37,288 bases of DNA from Hysterium pulicare CBS 123377. Lineage: Eukaryota > Ascomycota > Dothideomycetes > Hysteriales > Hysteriaceae. Below the pieces are notes generated by a model. It was not told the origin of the DNA. It saw only the letters and a list, made by a program, of their open reading frames with translations, and searched no databases. Positions within the stretch are counted from its first letter, which is position 1. The number at the start of each line of letters is the position of its first letter. Below are positions 8,817 to 19,540 of this stretch, one piece after another. Position numbers and translations under genes: made by a program. Where the stretch lies: contig AJFK01000352.1 in the NCBI GenBank assembly GCA_000467715.1, positions 1 through 37,288 of the forward strand, read 5' to 3'.

Positions 8817-11800
8817 CTACAATTCCGAATCATCACCTTCCCTTGCTTTCCACTCCTTCCAAGCATCTACAAGACCGCTCCCTTTCCCCTTGACTTGCGC
8901 GCCTTCACCACCAAACCCAAACCCAAACCCAAACCCAAAAGCTTCATCCCCACCCCCCATCCCACCTCCACCTAAATCAACCAAAGGCACCATACTCGGT
9001 CTTCCATGCGCGCACATGAAAGGAAAAACACACCGCGCCAATTTCCGCACCAACTCCTCACATTCTTGCATCGTCAATGCATCGTTGAACATGATAGCGC
9101 TACGACAAGCGCGCGAATTCAATATGTCGATCAGACCTTGAGGGCAGGAACCTATACGTGAGAGCCAGGTATTCGACTCGGATTGTGGGATGTGAGAAAC
9201 GGGACGATGCGTGTTCTCCGATAGCTTCCAGATCTCGGAGCGGAGAAGGGTGAGGAGGAGGGCTGGGGAGGATTTGCAGCGTTCGGAGATGGTGGGCGGG
9301 AGAGTGGCGACTGAGAGGATCGTCTCGGTTTTCTCGGTTTTGTTGCGGTTGATTGAGGAGGATGGGTTGGAAATGGTGTTGATGTCGTAGAGGATGCCCC
9401 ATGCGGCGAACCTGGCGGCGTGGGTACGAAAGAGCTCCGATTCCTGGGATGATATCATGAATTGGAGTTGTTGGGGAAGAAGAATATAGTCGACGAGAGA
9501 TTGGTGCCCAAGCTTAGAGCGGTAGATAGGATGATCGGGCGATTTGGAAATGGGTGTGCAGAGCTCTGCGAGGAGAGATTCGATGCGGATACGTTCATCT
9601 GCGGCATGCTGGTCGACCAGAACGAGTAATTGCGTATTTGATTGGTCTGTTGTAGAAATGCCGGGCGCATTGGACATTTTCACAAGAATGAACTTCTTGT
9701 CTAATTGTGCGATGACTTGTGCTTTTTGGAGGCCTTGTTTTGAAAGTCGACTTGGTCCCAGTGTTGATGACGCCTCTTTGAAGGCTTTGTCTATATCAAT
9801 GCGGGAGCAGTGAACATGGCCAGGGCCTCTAACATCTGTATGGTCATCGGCACGTGATTCATCTAAGAATACTTGCGGTATCCGCTTCTCTGATGGCTTG
9901 AACACTGGGTTATCCCAATCTTGAAGAACTTCGCTTAGCCAAGAAGTGTTGGCCTCATTAGCTGTAGCTGCTCTAGATTTCGCATGAAGTCGGAGGGGTT
10001 TCTGGTAATCTGAAAGCGTTCGCACAGTGCTTGAAGCGGTAGGGCCAGATTGAGTTCGTGTTGGAGCCTTTGGCATAACACAACCTGTACGGGCGTTGAC
10101 TAGGAAAGTTTGCTTGCTTGTGGGATCAGTCCAAGTCACCGTCTCATCACAAGATCCATTAGGTGCATCGTTCAGAATGTCGGACGCCTCATTTTCTAAA
10201 GGTGGTGCGGAATCAGATGAGATGTTCGGCGGAAGGTTACGGTTAAGAGAGCTTCGTAGTAATGGCTCAACATTAAAAATTGTCGATGATTCAGTGCCAC
10301 GATTGTTCGCGTTGCTAGAGGCACGGAGAGGAGTAGCCTCAGGATCGCCGCTTTCGTCGTTGTAAACCTTCCCGCTATTCCAGAGCGTGTCATAGAATGC
10401 GGTTTTGCCAGACTTGATTCTACTCCACTCTGTAAACGGTTGATGCCCCAGCCGTCGGGGAGCATTGTTGGAAGTTGGCCGTAGTGGTCTCTTTCGCTTT
10501 CCATCCCCAAGCTTTGCAGAGTTTGTGCTAGGAGAGGGAGGGCTCAGTGTGCCATGAGCAGTCTTGCTACGCCCCAGAAACGATTGTAAACTTGGTGAAG
10601 ATGGACGGCTTTGCGCATCAGACCCGCTGGTAGAAGTAGACGCACTATTTGGCCCATCTTTCTTCGCTCTCCGTGTCCTGGGACGAAAGTGATGGACAGA
10701 AAGCCATTGTGTGATCATAGCATTCAGCACTTCAATCACAGCCTGCAAGTCGCCCTCTTTGTCCAGAACAGAATCTTCATAGACAGTGCGAAAAGGTTCA
10801 TCTTCGAAAGAAATGCGCAAACAGAACATCGGCCACCTGTCGATGCTTTTACGGGCACCATGCAGTTGGCGACGAGTATAACTACCGCTTTTGAATCGCT
10901 TGTCGTTCTCGCGACGATTCTTTTCGGCGTCGTCAATGTCGGACAGTTCCTCTACAGTACCAAAGCTGGAGAGATTAAAGATCCGGTTGACCTCATCGTA
11001 CAATTCATTATGACTAGCATCCGCACGCAAAGGCTGAATGCCAAAGGACAGGAATTGCACACGCTTGTTTGGTGATGGTTCAAGAGAAATGGCACCTTTG
11101 ATTGATATCCGCTTTGTAGAAGCCAATGCAGGAACCCAAGAGCTCCAGTCTTCATATGTAGTATATGAGGCCTGCGTCAAAACGCTCAGTATATGTGAGA
11201 GCTCAGTTGATCGAGGCCTGCTGATCTGTTCATCCCTAAGAGCAGCCGATGTTGCGGTTATTTGGCCATTCAAGTTGAGTGAGCTTCGATTTTCCGAGTC
11301 CCTCAGCTTGATTGATACGGGGTTTTTCCGCCAAGCTAAAAGAAGGCTCGTGGAGTCCCTCTTAATCCCTTCCCAAAGTCGGTCATGTTCCGCCTTATCT
11401 TCAAGTACCAAAGCTCTCTGCTTGACCCGCACAGGCATATTTCCAAACAGATTGCGGACCGTCACCCGAGTGCCATGCTCCTGAAAACTAATCGACTGGT
11501 GCAAAGGAGCAGGTATTTGCCTGTCTATTGCTTTGCAATGGTGGAAGGTCATGGTATTGTGCGATCGATACTCATGGTGATGAGAGGTGATGGTGAGGAG
11601 GGACATAGCGGCTAGTGAGGCGATAAACGTGCCATGACGCCCGAAATGCTCATCTTGACTGAAGTATCTGGAGGTGCCTGCGAGGAATAAGTCCCGATGA
11701 TTCAGGATTAAGGCACACAATTACTCACAATACATCTTTCCTAACCCCCCGTCATCTCGGAACTCTGAAGGTGGTATGCCCAGACCATTATCTTCAATCA

Positions 11801-12080
11801 CGCAGCCTCCACGGACAAAGTCTACAGTACCCTCGATCTTGGTAGCTCCGGCATCCAGGGCATTCTTGAGGAATTCTAGCACAACTCCAGAGAGGGAGAC
11901 GATGGCGGTTGACGATTTGATTTGGACGACAACCTCTTTAGGGAGAGGTAGTATAGTCCCTGGCGAATTGTCTTGAGCTACATTTCTGGCAGCAATGTCA
12001 CGTCTGCCATCGTTGACCAAGGTTGGATATGTCATGTAATTTTTCGTTACATGCGATAGCTCATGACATGCCACGGACAT
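8817..12080 (-). CDS. MLH3: DNA mismatch repair/meiotic endonuclease MLH3
   Basis: complement(join(8817..11677,11729..12080)), 1070 residues. The N-terminal GHKL ATPase shows LEFLKNALDAGATKIEG (motif I, Asn for Mg-ATP), IEDNGLGIPPSEF (motif II) and GGLGKMYC|TSRYFSQDEH across the intron, then GRHGTFIASLAAMSLLTITS in the position of the usual GFRGEAL motif. A long Ser-rich linker follows. The C-terminal domain has the metal-binding endonuclease motif DQHAADERIRIE (about 806-817), fitting DQHAx2Ex4E, and FPFMCAHGRPSMVPL (about 1000-1011). In yeast MLH3 pairs with MLH1 to make a latent nickase used in meiotic crossover resolution and some mismatch repair. The start is uncertain: Met1 (MSVACHELS) or Met16 (MTYPTLVND) precede the conserved LPKEVVVQIKSSTAI. 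A roughly 50-residue Gly-rich tail after the CAHGRPS motif includes an FG repeat. Confidence 0.93.
8911..8939. repeat. CCCAAA hexanucleotide microsatellite inside MLH3
   Basis: About five in-frame copies of CCCAAA (GGGTTT on the coding strand) encode FGFGFGFGFG near the MLH3 C-terminus. Being in multiples of six, copy-number slippage would keep the frame. Confidence 0.9.
11678..11728 (-). other. MLH3 intron
   Basis: This 51-bp intron has a GTGAGT donor and a CGCAG acceptor on the minus strand. It splits a Cys codon (T|GC) and joins GLGKMY to the following ATPase region in frame. Confidence 0.85.
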
Positions 12081-12635
12081 AGCTATCCTCCCTTCTTTTG
12101 AGAAGTATGTTAGGACAACAGCCGCTACTAGCCATAGCTGAGTTGCTAAGCTTATGGTGTTTTTAAACGCAAGTGAGTGTTCAAAAGGAGTGAATGTATA
12201 TGAGGTGGTTGGTACCTAAGCTTGGCATGACATGGCCACCAGGCCACTAGTGCTGCGGCGAGTCGGAGAAAGGACCCTGATGACTGAATGGTGCCCGGAT
12301 GCGGGATAGAGGCAGGCTTAGAGCTGCCTTAGCATTCGACCACCCCCATACTCCTCGACATCAACAACTCTAAACACGCCCATCATCATAGCCCAGCCTT
12401 GCCATTCTTACAGGCTGCCGTGTGCGCTAACATCTCTTTATTCACTCGTTCCAACACTCCTCCGAGTCCTTCCCTTCCGCCAGCTCTCCAGCCTCGTCAT
12501 CCTTCAATTTATTCCACGTGGAACACTCCCGAGCCTGTGAATATCCGCGAAGTACACCCGACGGACCAGTACTGGAAGAGCCGTTTGTAGTCTTGGGTTC
12601 TGTCATTCAACCACTATCCTAGTGTCCAACCTAGA
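12081..12635. other. Divergent promoter region between MLH3 and the next gene
   Basis: About 555 bp lie between two divergent start codons. The right half is C/T-rich and looks like the leader of the plus-strand gene. The 63-codon open frame at 12399-12590 has no recognisable content and probably belongs to that leader. Confidence 0.5.
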
Positions 12636-14018
12636 ATGGCTACTGCTGAGCCCGCCGCGAGGCCACATGGTACGTCTATTTGTACTTGTTTCTCTGCGCT
12701 TTGAGCATTGCTTCTTCCCTTGACCCATCCCTTTGCTTCATTGCGTCTAAACCGACTCCTTTTACTTTCGCGTCCATCCTGAGTTGATCAAAATACCATC
12801 TGACTCCTCATGTCGAAAGACCGTCACAGCCGCAAGCGGCCGTTCACTACATGGATGAAGCGACTTGCAAACCTCAAGAACTCGTCCTCCTCCGAGACAC
12901 CAAATGCCTCGAACAAGAAAAACAATGGGCCTTCACCGTCAAAGTCTAAGAAGTCCGCTCTGAAGAACAATCCCTACCCCGAATCTGGACACTTGCCCGA
13001 GGCCAACAACGGGCACCTCTCCTTTTCCAGTCCGGTCTCCCGTACAAATGATAGCTTCACGTCCGTTGAGGATCAAGATTCGGGACACCAGCGTACACTG
13101 GCGAAGAGCAATAAATCCACAGCGCCAACTGTCGCTACGAATCCCGAGACCGTACATTCGGAAACGGGACAGTCGAAGACTGGCACTGTGAACACAATGG
13201 GAGGCGGGAACAGCACCTTCTCTTCACCGAATCACTCCGATCGGTCTCTCACAACTACGCTCACAACGATCCAGTCAACAGCGCCCTCCGGTCTGTTGAC
13301 CCACCAGAATCATGGACAAAACGCAAATGCGGCGGCTCTCAATGGCACACCCGTACAGTTCTCCCATCAGTTCCCTACATCCCCACCTCCGTCCGCAATT
13401 CCTTCACATCTGGCCCCTCAATCCAATCCGCAAACGTACCAAGCCGCGACGGCAAACAACATGCTTACAGATAATGCGTCCATATTGACACTTGCATCTT
13501 CGTCCAAGCGTCGTCGACGACAATCACTCGATACAAATGCATCTGTTCGTGCTCTGGCACCTTCATCTGTATGGGGAGGTAGCAGAGAGTCACTCCCAAT
13601 TAGTGTGCTATCTGGCAATCCTGATAGCGCTACGATCTATAGCCCACAGGGCCGACCAAGTGTTGGTGGCTTGGCGACTGCAGAACGTGCAAGCTTGTAC
13701 TCCTCCTCTGGGGTTGCGGCACCCGTACTCAGTAGTGAACGTAATAGCTACTATGCCAAGCAGGGTGTGGATGGTGGAAGCGTTCGTAGCGGGTTGTTGG
13801 GGCATGGCAGGACGGACAGCATTACAGGAAGCATTGGAGCCACCGCTACAAGCCCACTGGCTAGTCCTAGAGAACCTAACATGCCTGGCAGAATGAATCG
13901 ACGAAGTTCGGAATGGAAGGACGCTGGGGAAGGAAGTGAGAATGGGGACGAAGGTGAATCCTCGCCAATGGTTATGGCTGAGGAAGTTGAGGGAAAGGGA
14001 AAGGAGCGAGCTGGCTGA
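12636..14018 (+). CDS. Disordered protein with basic N-terminal RHSRKR..WMKRL motif
   Basis: Preferred model is join(12636..12669,12820..14018), 410 residues. Exon 1 encodes MATAEPAARPH, the intron has a GTACGT donor, a CTGAC branch about 15 bp before the acceptor, and a GAAAG acceptor; the junction codon is G|AC (Asp). The alternative is an intronless start at the ATG of 12810 (MSKDRHSRKR). The conserved-looking part is RHSRKRPFTTWMKRLANLKN, a basic amphipathic stretch. The rest is Ser/Thr/Asn/Pro-rich and looks disordered, with a basic patch SSSKRRRRQS and an acidic tail. I recall fungal homologues carrying the database label 'Ca2+-modulated nonselective cation channel polycystin', but no membrane segment is visible here, so that label is not supported. 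No function is assigned. Confidence 0.75.
12670..12819 (+). other. Probable intron with CTGAC branch
   Basis: This 150-bp stretch from GTACGT to GAAAG has a CTGAC branch site at about 12800-12804. It is longer than the other introns, so the call is moderate. It removes the in-frame TGA at 12801 that lies upstream of the 12810 ATG. Confidence 0.5.
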
Positions 14019-14650
14019 GCAGAATCATTCAATTATAGCATTGTATCTGGAAAGAGAATAAGATGAGGCGTCTTGTGGGTTCTTCATCGGTCGACGTTTG
14101 CAAAGGGCAAGCATTGCATGGGTCACGTGGGCTGGGTACGTGATTTTGCTTATACCCTTGGACTTGCCAGGATGGCTACTCGATATTCTAATAACGAAAG
14201 GAGGATTGAGGAGTCTCAGCTGTGCATTGGAGCAAGCAAAGCATGTGATCTAATTTTATGTGAACCTGCCTTCACCGTCACTTTCGTTCGCTAGCGCCGT
14301 TTCCATGCTCTGGTTTCACTCAAGTCTACTTCCGCACCTCACCTCCATCTTTTTCTTCTTCAACCCTCACTCTTCTTTTCGACGCTTCGTTTCTTACTTC
14401 AAGATTTTCGGTTCCTGACAGTTGACGGTTGACGCCCTTGTGTCAGCCTGTCGATTCCTCGAAAGGTTTCCTGAGCTCTTTCCGAAAAGGTACACAGAAA
14501 AGCAACGTCAAGTCGTCTTCTTCTCTTGTTTCGCTCTGCACGTCCTCTCCCAAAGGACATACACTTGCTTTCTTTCTCTTCCACGCCTTTACCCTCCGTC
14601 CGAGGATCGCACAGTTTTGCCAGATTGTATTCATTTCGAACTCTGTCGAT
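14019..14650. other. Intergenic; leader of the BTB-like gene
   Basis: About 630 bp. The right half is very pyrimidine-rich (CTTCTTC-type tracts from about 14340), as expected of a fungal promoter/5' UTR. A GTCACGTGGG palindromic core sits at 14122-14131. The open frame of the next gene extends upstream to 14429 without an ATG better than 14651. Confidence 0.5.
14124..14129. promoter_or_regulatory. CACGTG palindrome upstream of the BTB-like gene
   Basis: GTCACGTGGG is the core bound by bHLH factors such as yeast Cbf1. It lies about 520 bp before the next start codon. A single hexamer match is weak evidence. Confidence 0.25.
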
Positions 14651-16158
14651 ATGCCCGCTACGGTCATTTCCGACACTTCTGCCTCGTTCGACTCCCGTCG
14701 TGAGGTGAGCCTCACTGAGACGCCGGACCTTACAATCCGTGTCATCGAGAACATGCTTCGAGATGGCATTGATGAGAGCGAGGCTCTAGCTATCGACCAA
14801 GTCACCGACTTTGCTGTCACTCGCAGCGAGCTCACTTCTCGCTCCCTTTATTTTTTGGTCCAGTCAGACGTGCAGCTTCGTAACGATCCCCATTCGCCCA
14901 TCATCACGTTGCAGTGCAGCTCTGTTGCCATCGAGCTCTGGCTGAGGGTCCTTCTTTGCGGTCAGGATCAGCTCCCGTCCAGCTTGTACGACATTTCAGT
15001 CAAAGACATCTATAATGTCATCGGCATCGGTAAAGACTTCGAGCTCTGCGATGGCGAGTTGCACATACTTAAGCCATTCTTCGCCAAATGGTATAATCTG
15101 AAAGTCAAGTACGAACAGCTTACGCCCTTGTTGGCGAAAACCCTGGCCTACCCGTGCTTCGTCTTCAACCACGCGGAAGGCTTCATGAAGGTCACGAAAT
15201 ACTTAGCCTATAATACCTGTATACATATTCAGGGTGTCAATCCAAGCGTTTACAAGGAGCTCACCTTGGACGACAATGTCTTCAGTGGTAAGTTCTTCAT
15301 ACAGTCCACTTATTCAACTCTGTTAATCCTCTGCTTGTAGGGCCAGCGAATTCTGCTCGCGACCATGTTAAGCAAATTCTTCATCGCGAGCTTTACGGGC
15401 CTATCGATCGTCTCCACAAAGCGAAATGTGCATGCCGTAAAGAGACAGCTTTTGACTACGAGGAATCTCTGATGCAAACCCTCGCTTGGCCCCTTGAGAA
15501 TGCATCCACGAATGCGTCCTTTACGACTCTCTTCAATCGTCTCAATGACTTTTCCTTCACCCCCAATACTACGGACTGCCACCCTCGTGGCTGCCTCCGG
15601 GACTACAAGAGCATCGTGCAGATTGCTTGCGCCAAGGCCTTCGATGACTTTGACGGTCTATGTCTTGATTGCATGCGCCGTAGCAAAGTCACGGAAAACA
15701 TCACCCCTGCTCAGTTTTGGCGACAGAATGCTCCGGTCAACAATTGTTGGGACGTCGGCTGCCGGTTCGGACACAGCCGTTCGACCTGGTTCTACAGTTG
15801 GATGGGTCCCTTGGATACTCGTATGCAGATTGTTGGGCACGTCAAAGCCATTCGGCAAGCTTTGAGGACCGCTACTCCCGAGCAACGCCCTGCCATTCTT
15901 GCCCGGGATAGAGCTGCTGCTGATCTTTTCCGCCCCCGTCGTGCTCGTCGCTACAGACCTCTCATTACGATTGCCGAAGAAGTTGAGGTCTTGACCATGC
16001 AGGAGCGTCGCTGGAATGGCGAGACTGTTGGTCCTCGTCCTCTCTTTGCTCTGCCTCCCGTTGGAGATAGTGACAAGGAGAATGACCAGACCACCGCCAA
16101 TACTAGCTTCAGCAGCGTTGAGGAGGAGGATTGGTTCTTCGATGCTGAAGAGAATTGA
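14651..16158 (+). CDS. BTB/POZ-like N-terminus with Cys-rich C-terminal region
   Basis: join(14651..15287,15341..16158), 484 residues. The 53-bp intron has a GTAAGT donor and TTGTAG acceptor; the split codon is G|GG. Residues about 20-120 read DLTIRVIENML, then FAVTRSELTSRSLYFLVQS and IITLQCSSVAIELWLRVLL. This is the spacing of a BTB fold (ligand-gene 'xVxRxxLxxxSxYF', then a strand and helix), but divergent. The second exon has clustered cysteines: KCACRKE, DCHPRGCLRDY, LCLDCMRRSK and NCWDVGCRFGHSRSTWFYSW, possibly zinc ligands. The tail is acidic with DKENDQ. I infer a protein-interaction role. The BTB assignment is tentative and I know no function for the Cys-rich part. Confidence 0.82.
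15288..15340 (+). other. Intron in the BTB-like gene
   Basis: GTAAGT donor, TTAAT region and TTGTAG acceptor, 53 bp. It restores the reading frame between the two halves. Confidence 0.85.
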
Positions 16159-17190
16159 GTGGATAGTAATTGGGCAGCATGTTATTCTAGGTTGTCTGGA
16201 GGAAGGATTGCTAATCTTCTGTGATGTCGGTGTCGGACTGTTGGTACCACCTGATGGTCCGAATATGATGCATGGATACTTGTCTACCGTAGCAGCAGCT
16301 GAAAAGTCTTGGCAACTGTCAAGGGCTTGACAAGGTAGATCATAATGAAAATAATATTTTCCCAATAAGTGTTCGTTCTTAAGGATGCAAGATGATTACA
16401 AGTAAGTAGTGAAGGGAGGGTATCGTGCTAAGCAAGAGTTCATAATCCTCTCGCATTATATTTACAAGACTTCTGCTTGGACAAATTTCCGCATACCCAC
16501 TTTACATCTGTCTATGCCCTAGAGTAAACCACCTAAAGGGCACTTAGCAGTCACGGTACCAACAAACCCAGCCTATACTTAAGGAACGAACCCCCAGGAC
16601 TCGAAGCGTTTTCACGCCAAACACCGGAATTCAATTCCCTATCACGATGAAGACGCTCAATATTATACACCTTCTCAATCCAGACGGAGTGAGGTTTTCC
16701 TACTAGTAGGAGTGAAGGTCGAACTATATACTTCAGATGGTTTACCGATCGACTTGAATAAAGTTTGAAGGAGGGGCTTTGTGACGAGGATCTAGGAAAT
16801 ATTGGATGATGGCCTTCTTGAAGTCACTTGATCTAGATTGGGACCTAGCAGTATGTCTTCAGATTGAAGTTGTTAAGATCAATGAAGTTGTGAAGCCTTG
16901 CTGAAATTAAGACTGGGCCTTGATGTTAGTCTGCAATCCCTCGCATCATATATCAGTGGCACATATATCAATCAGACCATGAAATTAGAATTTTCGGATC
17001 ATTCGCATCGCTTTATTCATACATAGGTGATTCAGCCAATAGAAATGCCCATCCTCGCATCTCTCATTTATGGATGGATGGTCCGATCATTCTAATGCCA
17101 AGGAGAAAAGTGATTATCCGTATTGCATACATTTCCGACGACTCGTCTAACGCCGATTCACCCCCGGCTTTCTATGACTGGAGAAAGCAT
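16159..17190. other. Intergenic, no supported gene
   Basis: About 1 kb between a plus-strand and a minus-strand stop codon (convergent genes). There are only short frames, no recognisable protein fragments and no tRNA fold. A palindrome TCCTACTAGTAGGA lies near 16697-16710. Confidence 0.5.
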
Positions 17191-17822
17191 TTAGTCAAAG
17201 GGGTTGGTGCGGGTTCCCCAGTAGACGAGGAACGTGCTAAGACCGACGGTCTCGAGAACGCGGGCAACAGCGCCGACGGCGATGGTATCGATAGGACGCT
17301 TCTCGGTGACGATTTGTGCGATGAGCTATCAAACCGTTAGCTTATATGCAATTGTTTCTTCATTAGTGCTGTGTACGTACGGAAGGAGCAGCGCTAGCCA
17401 TGAAGACCAAGCTACCGAGGTAAGCGGCACCCTTGTAGCTCAAAGTTCCCGTCGCATTGATGAGAGCGCCAACGCCATATGTCTGGATGGCTGAGCCGAG
17501 GATAGAGCTACCCCAGGTGGCAGCGGCAGTTGCAGCTTCCTTTGACTTGAAGAATTCTTCCTTGGAGTTGGCGGCTTGGGCCCGTCGGTAGGTGTCACCG
17601 AAGACGGGGCCGAGGACGGCAAGGGAGACGACGTGGTTGAAAACTGTGCCGAGGGCGATGGCCGAAGGCTTGACGGGAGGGAGGTCTTGTTGGGTGACGT
17701 TAGTAGAGTGATTGAGATGACATTGAGATGAATAAAGAGCTTTCGACGTCTGTTGTTTCAAGCCTTCATTGTCCGTTGATGAAGCAGAAAAAACGGGAAA
17801 ACCTACAGTGAAGAGTTGCCAT
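17191..17822 (-). CDS. DUF1761-type small membrane protein
   Basis: complement(join(17191..17325,17381..17685,17807..17822)), 151 residues. Exon 1 is only 16 bases (MATLH plus one base). Intron 1 (121 bp) has GTAGGT, a CTAAC branch and CAACAAG acceptor; intron 2 (55 bp) has GTACGT, GCTAACG branch and GATAG. The product starts MATLHYLPPVKPSAIALGTV and has four hydrophobic stretches: around FNHVVSLAVLGPVFG; ATWGSSILGSAIQTYGVGAL; YLGSLVFMASAAPS; and VGLSTFLVYWGT. The charged loop RRAQAANSKEEFFKSKE lies between the first two. Layout and the VFNHV..LGPVFGD motif fit the DUF1761 family of small integral membrane proteins of unknown function. An unspliced reading would give a 176-codon frame that lacks the C-terminal helix. 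It is divergent from the RING gene at 18584. Confidence 0.82.
17326..17380 (-). other. DUF1761 gene, second intron
   Basis: GTACGT donor, CTAAC branch and TGATAG acceptor on the minus strand. Phase 0, 55 bp. It joins MASAAPS to LIAQIVTEKRP. Confidence 0.8.
17686..17806 (-). other. DUF1761 gene, first intron
   Basis: GTAGGT donor directly after the 16-base first exon, CTACTAAC branch and CAACAAG acceptor, 121 bp. The split codon is T|AC. Confidence 0.7.
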
Positions 17823-18583
17823 TGTGATGGATGTGAAGTTCGAGGAAGAATTGGAGATGGAAGGACGAGTAGTTCAATTGGTGTGGATGGCAATTGGTGG
17901 TGGTTACTGAGAGACCAGGAATGCGAGGAGGTTTTTGTACCCGCCCTCTCATTCTGGACGATGATGGCCCGCCGCCTGACACAGTGACGTAACCAAGGCG
18001 ACGCCCCTAGCTGGCCCTTCTGCCAACTTCACTTTCGCGACCTGGCCCTCCACGGGCCATCATGCGTCCATCATCGACATGGCTAGGATAGAAAAGGGTT
18101 AATAGTGCCCACTTGCATGCGCTCTCCTTTGTGCGATTTGGCCTGCACCTCTCAAACCACATTTTCCATCTCCTTCCACATGTTGAGATGGAGATTCCAG
18201 GCACGTCATTGTTTGGCCGTGCCAAGAACACCCGGTCTGTGCGCAAACCACACGCAACTACACGTGACTGCCCAACGTCAAACCTTCTCTCCAACCCAGT
18301 AACCAAACAATCATCTTGCCCTCAGAGGCGGCCCTTTCACGCTCTTCATGTCCAGAGCGTCTACTGTTGATCACGACTGGCTGTAGATGCCAGAGTACTG
18401 ACACATTTAGGGTTGAGGATTAACAAAAGCGTTCCCCTAGAGACAGGTGGCTATCTGCTTGTCGCACAACAGCTTCAAGTCAGGTCTACTCCACTCATTC
18501 GAACAGGCTCTTTCGACGTGATTTTGATGTTTACCTTCTTCCATTATTTGACCAACCATCTACGGCACCAGCAAGCGTCTGCA
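17823..18583. other. Divergent promoter between DUF1761 and RING genes
   Basis: 761 bp between divergent starts. It contains a CACGTGAC core at 18261-18268. The open frame of the RING gene extends upstream to 18413 without an ATG in better agreement with its paralogue. No separate gene is seen. Confidence 0.5.
18261..18266. promoter_or_regulatory. CACGTG palindrome in divergent promoter
   Basis: CACGTGAC is the classic Cbf1/bHLH core, about 320 bp before the RING gene start. It could serve either divergent gene. Supported by the motif only. Confidence 0.25.
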
Positions 18584-19540
18584 ATGAACGACCAGAACGC
18601 TTTCCAAAATCAGGATGACTTCTTTGCCAGAGGTCTAAGAAACGAAGATCATCTATGCGGAATCTGCCTCGAGCCATATGATGAAAACCACCCTCCAGCC
18701 GTATTTACGTCGGATTGCATGCACGTCTTTGGCCGGCCCTGCATCGAACGATTTCTGTTATCCAATGTTGCAAATTCGAACCGATGCCCGAAATGTCGAC
18801 GCGTTTTATATCAGGCTGCAGCAAAAGAATACTCAGAGGATGATCTCGGATCAGAGGGTCTGGATTCAGACATGGATGACTCTCTTGATGACGAAGATTC
18901 CCTTGGGTCTGAGGATGATGATGATGACGATGACGATGAAGATATGGATGGATCTGATGATGAGGATTCAGACAGTGATGGCGAGGATCAAGACCCCATG
19001 GAACTCGAAGAGCACCTGCAGCGAGAGCATCCCGGTCAACACCCGTACGCCCATCCCACCTTGCCGAGTACGATCATATTTGACGATCAAGTCATCGGGC
19101 TGAGCAGTTCCACTCCAAGGCGCGAGCGGATCACCAAGTTCACATCGAATCTATGGAGCAGGACATGGTTCTTCTACAAAGATCTCATGGAAGACAGACG
19201 TGCTTTCTGGGAAGCCAATTTCCTCGAGTACGAGGCTATCATTCAACTGTTGCATCCACGTCCAAAACCCTATAACCTCTGTGCGGTCGATACCTATCCC
19301 TTTTGCGTGATGGTCGGAATTGCATCGAAGATGGTAGAGATGCATTATTGGAGGAAGAGGAAGGAAGACTTACCACGAATGCGCAGAGATGTCTTTGTAC
19401 GGGAGGTAGAGACTGCGTATGAGGATTGGAGGGATCTGCATACGGGCAAGAACGACCGCAAATTATTGTTCTTTGATCCCGCCGAGTGGAAGCGAGACAT
19501 CGCACAGTTTTCAGGAGACACTATGGTTCCGATGGTATGA
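18584..19540 (+). CDS. RING-like protein with acidic tract (paralogue A)
   Basis: 318 residues, intronless. Start chosen because MNDQNAFQNQDDF places the first zinc ligand at Cys25, exactly as in the paralogue downstream. The RING-like ligands are C25, C28, C45, H47, C53, C68 and C71; the position where classical RINGs have the fifth ligand is Gly50 (CMHVFGRPCIERF). A long Asp/Glu/Ser tract (about 85-145) follows, encoded partly by GAT repeats. Then HPYAHPTLPSTIIFDD and a helical C-terminal domain with TYPFCVMVGIASKMVEM and AYEDWRDLH. RING proteins usually act as ubiquitin ligases; with an altered site this is only a possibility. Confidence 0.8.
   Translation: MNDQNAFQNQDDFFARGLRNEDHLCGICLEPYDENHPPAVFTSDCMHVFGRPCIERFLLSNVANSNRCPKCRRVLYQAAAKEYSEDDLGSEGLDSDMDDSLDDEDSLGSEDDDDDDDDEDMDGSDDEDSDSDGEDQDPMELEEHLQREHPGQHPYAHPTLPSTIIFDDQVIGLSSSTPRRERITKFTSNLWSRTWFFYKDLMEDRRAFWEANFLEYEAIIQLLHPRPKPYNLCAVDTYPFCVMVGIASKMVEMHYWRKRKEDLPRMRRDVFVREVETAYEDWRDLHTGKNDRKLLFFDPAEWKRDIAQFSGDTMVPMV
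18911..18948 (+). repeat. GAT/GAC triplet-rich tract coding for Asp
   Basis: An imperfect run of GAT and GAC codons gives eight consecutive Asp residues inside the acidic region of RING paralogue A. Such triplet runs change length by slippage without breaking the frame. Confidence 0.8.

Noticed and set aside
8911-8939. Interstitial telomere repeat
   Set aside because: The unit is CCCAAA, not the CCCTAA of filamentous-fungal telomeres, and it is in frame inside MLH3.
10611-11484. Two overlapping plus-strand frames of about 150 codons
   Set aside because: Both lie opposite the MLH3 linker and ATPase regions and show no independent motifs.
15658-16365. 235-codon minus-strand frame
   Set aside because: It is antisense to the Cys-rich exon of the BTB-like gene. 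The open length follows from codon bias of the sense gene, and no domain is visible.
16560-16650. Possible tRNA T-arm-like sequence (CTTCGAGTCC on the minus strand)
   Set aside because: The flanking bases do not pair into a T stem and no acceptor or anticodon arm could be drawn.
17074-17340. 88-codon plus-strand frame
   Set aside because: It lies opposite the last exon of the DUF1761 gene, whose spliced minus-strand protein is coherent. The plus-strand peptide has no motif.
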